Source: CAWBAT01 sp046331665 (GTDB taxonomy: Bacteria; Acidobacteriota; Terriglobia; Versatilivoradales; Versatilivoraceae). From it: a stretch of DNA of 64,000 bases. The notes under the pieces were generated by a model. It had not been told where the DNA came from. It saw only the letters and a program-made list of their open reading frames with translations, and did not search any database. Below are positions 58,785 to 64,000 of the stretch, in pieces (positions within the stretch are counted from its first letter, which is position 1; each line of letters opens with the position of its first letter). Position numbers and translations under genes: made by a program. The stretch is from assembly GCA_046331665.1 (NCBI GenBank), contig JAXLQK010000015.1, positions 62,001-126,000 on the forward strand, in the 5' to 3' direction.

Positions 58785-58804
58785 GGGACCAAAGCTTCTC
58801 TTGC

Positions 58805-58834
58805 ATTATAGGGAGCCATTCATTAGAGTGTCAA
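58805..58834 (-). promoter_or_regulatory. Sigma-70 promoter of ssrA
   Basis: On the minus strand, TTGACA and TATAAT are both perfect consensus hexamers 18 bases apart. The mature tmRNA 5' end is 20 bases beyond TATAAT, so a short leader of about a dozen bases should be removed by RNase P. Confidence 0.85.
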
Positions 58835-58839
58835 GGGGA

Positions 58840-59072
58840 GGGGTGCCCCACCCCCCTGAATTTTCTTTACAACTAATTCTAAAGAAAAACCCTTAAATTA
58901 CCGTTTGGTAAGTTCGAAAGCCAATCGATGATGGCAACGCCGCTATCTTATACATCACGATTGGGTTCATTGAATCGCTTGAGGATTCATCCATTTGAAA
59001 GGTCGACAAGATCTAAAGAATTAAAGGAAAAGACGATTCATTCCTGCGGTCAGGAAGGGAGATAGGCTGTCG
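58840..59072. other. Short spacer before the GAF gene
   Basis: A small GC hairpin (ggggaggggtgccccacccc) lies at 58835-58856. Otherwise AT-rich with no feature recognised beyond the gaagggag ribosome-binding site of the next gene. Confidence 0.35.
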
Positions 59073-60530
59073 ATGGAAAACGAAAATTTTAGAGAAGATA
59101 AATTCCGGGAGATTTTGCAAAAGACGATCACGAACCGGGTTTCGACGGTGGGGAAGGATCTGATCGAGTTTCGCACCAGCTTCCAACAGTCTGCCCAGAC
59201 AATCATCGACCATGTCAGCCAGATCCTGAATACGGTTGAGGATGAGTTGCTTCTGGATCTCAGAAACGAAATCGCCACCATCGAATCCGGAATGAGGGGC
59301 AAGGTCGAAGGGGAACTCCGCGGTCAATTGGAGAATGAACTTCGCCAGAAAATGGAAGCAGAATGGCAACCGCGTCTGGGGATAGCCAAAGAGAGTGGAA
59401 TCCACGACGCCGAAGAAAAGCTCCAATCCAAGATGGAGATTCTAAACAATGCCCTGCACGAGGTGAGCCTCCAGAACAGCCAGGTGGAGATTTTGACAAG
59501 CTATCTGGATAAAGCTTCCCTGTTTGCTTCCCGGGTAGCCCTCTTCGTCATGAAATCCGGCAATCTTCTGGGCTGGCAGGCTCGGGGCTTTGAAGGCGAT
59601 TTCAACAATGCGTCCATCAAGTCGGTGATTTTCCTTCCCGAGCATAGCAACATTCTGCGTCACGCCGCGGAAAGCCGCCAGCCGTTCACGGGAACGACCA
59701 GCAGCAATCCGGAGACATTGGAACTGGTATCCCGATTCGGACCCATGGCTCCCGAAATCATGTGTGCCTTGCCACTGGTGGTGCGGGATAAGGCGGTGGC
59801 CGTGCTCTACGCGGATTCCGGTGTTGGGGCCACGCATCATCTCGATGAGCACGCTTTAAAGATTGTGTCCACAGTGGTGAGTTTGACTGTTGAATTGAGC
59901 AGTGCCCGGACCAAGCTGGGAGTTAAACCGGCTGAGGGTGCTCCGCATAAGGCGGTGGCTTCTGAAAGGGCCGCCGAGGAAGGCGAAGTTTCCCGCACGG
60001 CAAGACCCAGCTTCGAATCACCAGTGATGCCTCCGGCCGAAACTCTGCATCACGAAGCGCCACTGGTGGAGCACGTCCACACGACTCCCCCTCCGGCTCC
60101 TGAAGTTGAAGAAGAGATCGCCGCGGCACCGGTTGCGCCGGCTCCTCCTCCGGTCCAAGCTCCGGCTCCGGAAATTGCGGCCCAGCCACAGGCGGGAATT
60201 CCGACCTATGCTCCCTTTTCACCGGACCATCTCAGTGCCGACGAACAGAAACTTCACAATGATGCCAGGCGCTTCGCCCGGCTGCTTGTTTCCGAAATTA
60301 AGCTCTATAATGAGCAGAAGGTTCATGCGGGTCGGAGAGACAAGAATCTCTACCTGATTTTGCGCGATGACATTGACAAGAGCCGGGAGATGTATGACAA
60401 GCGAGTGTCCCCGGACGTTGCCGCCAAAGTCGATTATTTCCACGATGAACTCGTGAAGATCCTGGCGGAAAATGAGCCTTCGTCGCTCGGAGCCGAATGC
60501 CCCGGCCCAGTGATTTTGGCCCGACATTAA
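59073..60530 (+). CDS. Coiled-coil GAF domain protein
   Basis: 485 residues, cytoplasmic. Residues about 1-135 are long charged helices, likely a coiled coil (RGKVEGELRGQLENELRQKM). Residues about 145-285 form a GAF domain (DKASLFASRVALFVMKSGNL, EIMCALPLVVRDKAVAVLYA), a small-molecule or protein-binding fold. A Pro/Ala/Glu-rich linker (300-385) joins a final helical segment with HNDARRFARLLVSEIKLYNE and YLILRDDIDKSREMYDKRVS, seen at the C-terminus of similar Acidobacteria proteins. No catalytic domain, so probably a scaffold or regulator. Start supported by GGGAG. The next gene follows 160 bases later on the same strand. Confidence 0.85.
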   Translation: MENENFREDKFREILQKTITNRVSTVGKDLIEFRTSFQQSAQTIIDHVSQILNTVEDELLLDLRNEIATIESGMRGKVEGELRGQLENELRQKMEAEWQPRLGIAKESGIHDAEEKLQSKMEILNNALHEVSLQNSQVEILTSYLDKASLFASRVALFVMKSGNLLGWQARGFEGDFNNASIKSVIFLPEHSNILRHAAESRQPFTGTTSSNPETLELVSRFGPMAPEIMCALPLVVRDKAVAVLYADSGVGATHHLDEHALKIVSTVVSLTVELSSARTKLGVKPAEGAPHKAVASERAAEEGEVSRTARPSFESPVMPPAETLHHEAPLVEHVHTTPPPAPEVEEEIAAAPVAPAPPPVQAPAPEIAAQPQAGIPTYAPFSPDHLSADEQKLHNDARRFARLLVSEIKLYNEQKVHAGRRDKNLYLILRDDIDKSREMYDKRVSPDVAAKVDYFHDELVKILAENEPSSLGAECPGPVILARH

Positions 60531-60689
60531 ACGTTCCTCCCAAGCACCTGCACGAAACACTTGCAGGCTTCCCCATGCTGCCCTACTATTGGCGCGACAT
60601 TGTGAAGGAGGGAACAGACCCTCTCGAATCCGGGGATTCGGTCTCTTCCCGGGTGTTGGCCTTCACTCAACTCAGCTTTTGAATGGAAA

Positions 60690-62948
60690 ATGCGTGTGCA
60701 CTCTGGGTTCCCCAAGGATCTGAATCAACTTCGCCGGGTGCCGACCCAACGAGCTTTATTCAGACGGTCCTGCCTCTTCCTCCTGTTTGCCGTTTGCTTT
60801 TATCTCCAGCCTCATTTCGCCGCAGCTCCCCAGGTGAATCTGGAGCAAAAGTTCGAAGGGCTCTGCCGCGACTTTCGCCAGAAACCCGGACCGGCAACTC
60901 GAGCGCGATTGCTGGAATTTTGCAAGACTCCCGCCGCCCAGGATTGGGCAGGTTTGGGATACTTTCTGGTCGGCTATCAAGCTTTCGATCAAGATCAGTT
61001 GGAATCGGCCAGCCATTATTTTTCCCTGGCTTCCAAAGAGAAAGTGACGATCGCAGACTATGTCCTTTTTTATTGGGCCTCGTCGCTGAATCAGCAGGAC
61101 CAGAAAAAGCCAAGCCAGGAAAAATTAGAATCTTTATTTAAGAATTACCCAGCCAGTTCGTTATCAGGGCGAGCCAGGAAACTCTACTGGGAAAACGCTC
61201 TCGGTCTGAATACTCCCCAAATCATCCTCGACTCCATTTCCAAAATGGCTGATTTGGAGTCCAATCCAGAAGCGCTCTATTACCAGGCGCAAGCCTTGGA
61301 TCAAATCGGTCAGCCGCAATCGGCTTTGAGGAATTACAGCCGGCTCCATTTTCTCTACCCCTTCTACCCGGAGGCAGAGTCTGTCGCCGCGAAACGCGCC
61401 CGTCTGCTTCAGGAGGAGGCCAACTTAACTGAGCAAGTTCCCAAGGAATGGAGGATCTCCAGGATCGAGGCACTCCTGGCGGCCAAACGGTACAGAGATT
61501 TATCGAAGGACCTCCCCCCGTTGGCCCAAGCAGACCCCGCCTTCAGCGGCACATTTCGGTTCCAGTATTGGCAGGGGACCGCCCAGTTCGGAACGGGAAA
61601 GTATTACGAGACGATCCAGACTCTAAGTCCGTGGGCAGAGCCCCCGTCGGAAGAAGCCGCGCAAGCAGGATTCCTGATTGCCGAATGTTATCGAAAGCTC
61701 GAAAACTACTCACAATTCAAAGCGCAGGTGGAAAAGATGGAGCGGGGGTTTCCCAACTCCCATTGGCTGGAGGAAGCCTACTTCAGCATCGGCAACTTCA
61801 ATCTCGTCAAACGGAACCTGGAGGAAGCCGTCTTCTATTATCAAAAGATTGTCACACAGTTTCCGGACGGCAAGCGCACCAAGGATGCTCTGTGGAGGAT
61901 CGCCTGGCAGCAATATCGACAAAAGAATTACCAACGAGCACTGGAGCTTTTTCTGGACCACCTCAACCGCTTTCGCGATTCGGAGTATCGATTGGGGGCC
62001 ATGTATTGGTCGGCGCGCTGTCAGGAACTATTGGGAAAGACCTTGGAAGCCCGAGCTCTGTATCAGGAATGCATCCAGCGATTCCCGCATCACTACTATG
62101 GCCAGATGGCCCAAAAACGGCTGGAGCTATTGAAACAAGGGGACACCCCCGCTACCGCCACTCCCGCCCCAGCCCAGTCTCAAAGTCAGGAAAATTCGGT
62201 CAATGCGATGCTTTCGAGTCAAAACCTGGTCGAGGGGTGGCCGCGCATCAAGGCCTTCGCGTTAATGCAGCTGTACGATCTTGCGGCTAAAGAACTGGCG
62301 AACTCGCCTGCCTATGGATCCTCTCCGGCCATCGACTTTCAGGTGGCGCGATTCTTTTATCTCGACAAAAACTTTTCCGCTTCCATCCAGCGCCTGCGCC
62401 GGCTCCTTCCCAATTTCACTGAATTGGCCTACGGCGCCCTGCCGGGAGAGCTTTGGCAGATGCTCTACCCCGTCCATTTCCAGCCAACCATTACACAGGA
62501 AGCCCAGCACCAGCAGGTCGATCCCTATCTGGTATTGGCCTTGATCCGGCAGGAATCCATGTTTAACCCGCGTGCCATCTCCGCCGCCAATGCCCATGGT
62601 CTCATGCAGCTTTTGCCGTCGACTGCGAGGAAGCTTGCACGGGAAGCCAAGATGCGAAGGCCCACCACTTCAGGTTTACTGAACCCCGATTTGAATATTC
62701 GCCTGGGAACCCGTTATCTGGCGGATCTTTTGAAGCAATTCGGCGGCGAGGAAGACAAAGCTCTGGCGAGTTACAATGCCGGGGAACGGCGAGTGGAATC
62801 GTGGCTCAGCGAAGGAGGCTATACCGACGAGGCGGAATTCGTCGAGAACATCCCGTTCAGTGAAACCCGCAACTACGTCAAGATCATCTATCGAAACTAT
62901 TGGTTTTATCGAAAGCTTTATTCCGGCGGCAACCTTGCCACCCCGTAA
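60690..62948 (+). CDS. Lytic transglycosylase with TPR repeats (Slt70-like)
   Basis: Periplasmic enzyme that cleaves peptidoglycan glycan strands with anhydro-ring formation. 752 residues: an N-terminal signal sequence (RRSCLFLLFAVCFYLQPHFA, residues about 26-45), a long alpha-solenoid of TPR-type repeats (residues about 50-500; e.g. EAYFSIGNFNLVKRNLEEAV), and the SLT domain at residues about 600-720. The catalytic Glu lies in ALIRQESMFNPRAISAANAH, followed by GLMQLLPSTA, NIRLGTRYLADLL, LASYNAGERRV and FVENIPFSETRNYVK. It is longer than E. coli Slt70 (about 645 residues). One intact frame with no frameshift. Confidence 0.92.
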   Translation: MRVHSGFPKDLNQLRRVPTQRALFRRSCLFLLFAVCFYLQPHFAAAPQVNLEQKFEGLCRDFRQKPGPATRARLLEFCKTPAAQDWAGLGYFLVGYQAFDQDQLESASHYFSLASKEKVTIADYVLFYWASSLNQQDQKKPSQEKLESLFKNYPASSLSGRARKLYWENALGLNTPQIILDSISKMADLESNPEALYYQAQALDQIGQPQSALRNYSRLHFLYPFYPEAESVAAKRARLLQEEANLTEQVPKEWRISRIEALLAAKRYRDLSKDLPPLAQADPAFSGTFRFQYWQGTAQFGTGKYYETIQTLSPWAEPPSEEAAQAGFLIAECYRKLENYSQFKAQVEKMERGFPNSHWLEEAYFSIGNFNLVKRNLEEAVFYYQKIVTQFPDGKRTKDALWRIAWQQYRQKNYQRALELFLDHLNRFRDSEYRLGAMYWSARCQELLGKTLEARALYQECIQRFPHHYYGQMAQKRLELLKQGDTPATATPAPAQSQSQENSVNAMLSSQNLVEGWPRIKAFALMQLYDLAAKELANSPAYGSSPAIDFQVARFFYLDKNFSASIQRLRRLLPNFTELAYGALPGELWQMLYPVHFQPTITQEAQHQQVDPYLVLALIRQESMFNPRAISAANAHGLMQLLPSTARKLAREAKMRRPTTSGLLNPDLNIRLGTRYLADLLKQFGGEEDKALASYNAGERRVESWLSEGGYTDEAEFVENIPFSETRNYVKIIYRNYWFYRKLYSGGNLATP

Positions 62949-63100
62949 GCCTGCCTTCCATCCACCGGATGCTCCGTGAAACCGGAACGCCGCCGGGAAT
63001 CAGATCAACCGTCTGTCCGCCCGCCTGCGGCCTACCGCTTTGACAAGACCAGGGCAGATCGGTCAGAATTCAGTCTCCTGAAGCAGCCAAAGGCCATGGC

Positions 63101-64000
63101 ATGAAACAACTCATCTCCGCGAAACCCTTGCAGTTTACTGAATCCGTCATTCGTGAAATGACACGTCAGGCCCTGATCTATGGCGCGGTCAATCTATCGC
63201 AAGGGTTTCCGGATTTCCCTGCCCCGCGCCTCATCAAAGAGGCAGCTATTCAGGCCATCCAGAACGATATCAATCAGTACAGCATTACCTGGGGGGCACC
63301 GAATCTGCGCGAGGCCATCGCCGAGCGGCTCGGGAATTTGACCGGACTTCGCTTCGACCCACAGAGTGAAGTCACCGTGTGCTGTGGTTCGACCGAAGGG
63401 ATGATTGCTTCGCTTCTGGCCATCATCAACCCGGGCGACGAGGTCATCATCTTCGAACCCTTTTACGAAAACTATAATCCGGATGCCATTCTTTCGGGCG
63501 CAACCCGACGCTACGTCAAGCTCAGACCTCCCGATTGGAGCTTCGATCCGTTGGAGCTGGCGTCTGCCTTTAATGCCAAAACCAAAGCCATCATCATCAA
63601 TACGCCCAACAATCCAACGGGAAAGGTGTTCCGCCAAGAGGAGTTGGAGCAGATTGCCACGCTCTGTCAGAAATGGGAGGCGCTGGCCATCACCGACGAG
63701 ATCTACGACCACATCCTCTACGACGATTCCGTGCATGTGCGCCTGCTGACGTTGGACGGGATGCGGGACCGTACGATCACGGTGAACAGCTTGTCGAAAA
63801 CATTCAGCGTCACGGGCTGGCGAGTGGGCTACGTCGTCGCCTCGCCGGTACTGAGCAATGCCATCCGTAAAGTGCATGACTTCTTGACGGTGGGAGCGGC
63901 CCATCCATTGCAAGAGGCGGGGGCCATTGCCTTGCGCTCTGGAAAGGACTATTACGAAGAACTCCGCAATCAATATAAGGCACGACGCGACTTAACGCTC
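63101..64000 (+). CDS. PLP-dependent aminotransferase class I/II, 3' end off the window
   Basis: Fold-type I aminotransferase; 300 codons are present of about 390 expected. Motifs: VNLSQGFPDFPAPRLIKEAA at the start, INTPNNPTGKVFRQEELEQI, ITDEIYDHILYDD, and the cofactor-binding Lys in SLSKTFSVTGWRVGY. The N-terminus resembles the kynurenine/methionine aminotransferase group rather than the classic aspartate aminotransferase, so amino-acid substrates are uncertain. The frame is open without error to the edge of the window. Start ATG at 63101; the ATG at 63095 is followed immediately by a stop. Confidence 0.9.
   Translation, partial: MKQLISAKPLQFTESVIREMTRQALIYGAVNLSQGFPDFPAPRLIKEAAIQAIQNDINQYSITWGAPNLREAIAERLGNLTGLRFDPQSEVTVCCGSTEGMIASLLAIINPGDEVIIFEPFYENYNPDAILSGATRRYVKLRPPDWSFDPLELASAFNAKTKAIIINTPNNPTGKVFRQEELEQIATLCQKWEALAITDEIYDHILYDDSVHVRLLTLDGMRDRTITVNSLSKTFSVTGWRVGYVVASPVLSNAIRKVHDFLTVGAAHPLQEAGAIALRSGKDYYEELRNQYKARRDLTL

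Noticed and set aside
63030..63075. Promoter for the aminotransferase gene
   Set aside because: TTGACA is present near 63039, but the only -10 candidate (tcagaat) is weak, so I do not list it.

Overview
The window looks like part of a soil- or sediment-type bacterial chromosome, most plausibly Acidobacteriota. The case rests on moderately high GC, an amidase-GerMN-rph-rdgB run, a coiled-coil GAF protein, carboxypeptidase-regulatory-like modules, large alpha-2-macroglobulins, and very many dispersed intergenic palindromes. The phylum is an inference; no rRNA is present.

Layout. 1-8061 (minus): a YfhM-type alpha-2-macroglobulin followed by penicillin-binding protein 1C, the classic envelope pair. 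8839-10733 (plus): M32 carboxypeptidase, then a DUF1992 protein. 11050-11505 (minus): DUF2721 membrane protein. 11985-17201 (plus): sigma factor, membrane anti-sigma/TPR protein and exported TPR-CHAT (caspase-like) protein, which look like one signalling operon. 17551-23804 (minus): secreted proteins of unknown function. 23902-36543 (plus): a cluster of exported Sel1-repeat proteins sharing a leader and an entry motif, then three zinc-ribbon proteins, the last with WD40 repeats. 37262-38173: two tandem copies of a small secreted family whose third copy lies at 17551-18004. 38525-42563 (minus): DJ-1/PfpI protein, GH63-like glucosidase, Cu/Zn superoxide dismutase. 43079-45400 (plus): MFS transporter, lipoprotein, VOC protein. 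45850-51701: a second, thioester-type alpha-2-macroglobulin with GspG-like modules inserted in its middle. 52751-56368 (minus): amidase, GerMN protein, RNase PH, RdgB, then a tRNA-Pro-like sequence. 56639-57854: UroD-family gene. 58435-58784 (minus): tmRNA with a strong promoter. 59073-64000 (plus): GAF protein, lytic transglycosylase, and an aminotransferase that runs off the window.

Frameshifts are frequent but patchy. Several stretches of 2-4 kb are fully open, while others change frame every 100-400 bases yet still read as recognisable full-length proteins. Even rph, rdgB and the tRNA are affected. Local consensus errors in the assembly are the simplest explanation, but genuine pseudogenes cannot be excluded. 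Genes that need more than one frame are typed as pseudogene; their evidence says what was stitched together.

Several repeat families fill the gaps between genes: MITE-like elements with terminal inverted repeats, paired hairpins (gcgctcatagagcgc and ggcggtctgtgaccgcc), a 94-bp tandem array, and other palindromes. No CRISPR array, transposase gene, integrase or rRNA was seen.
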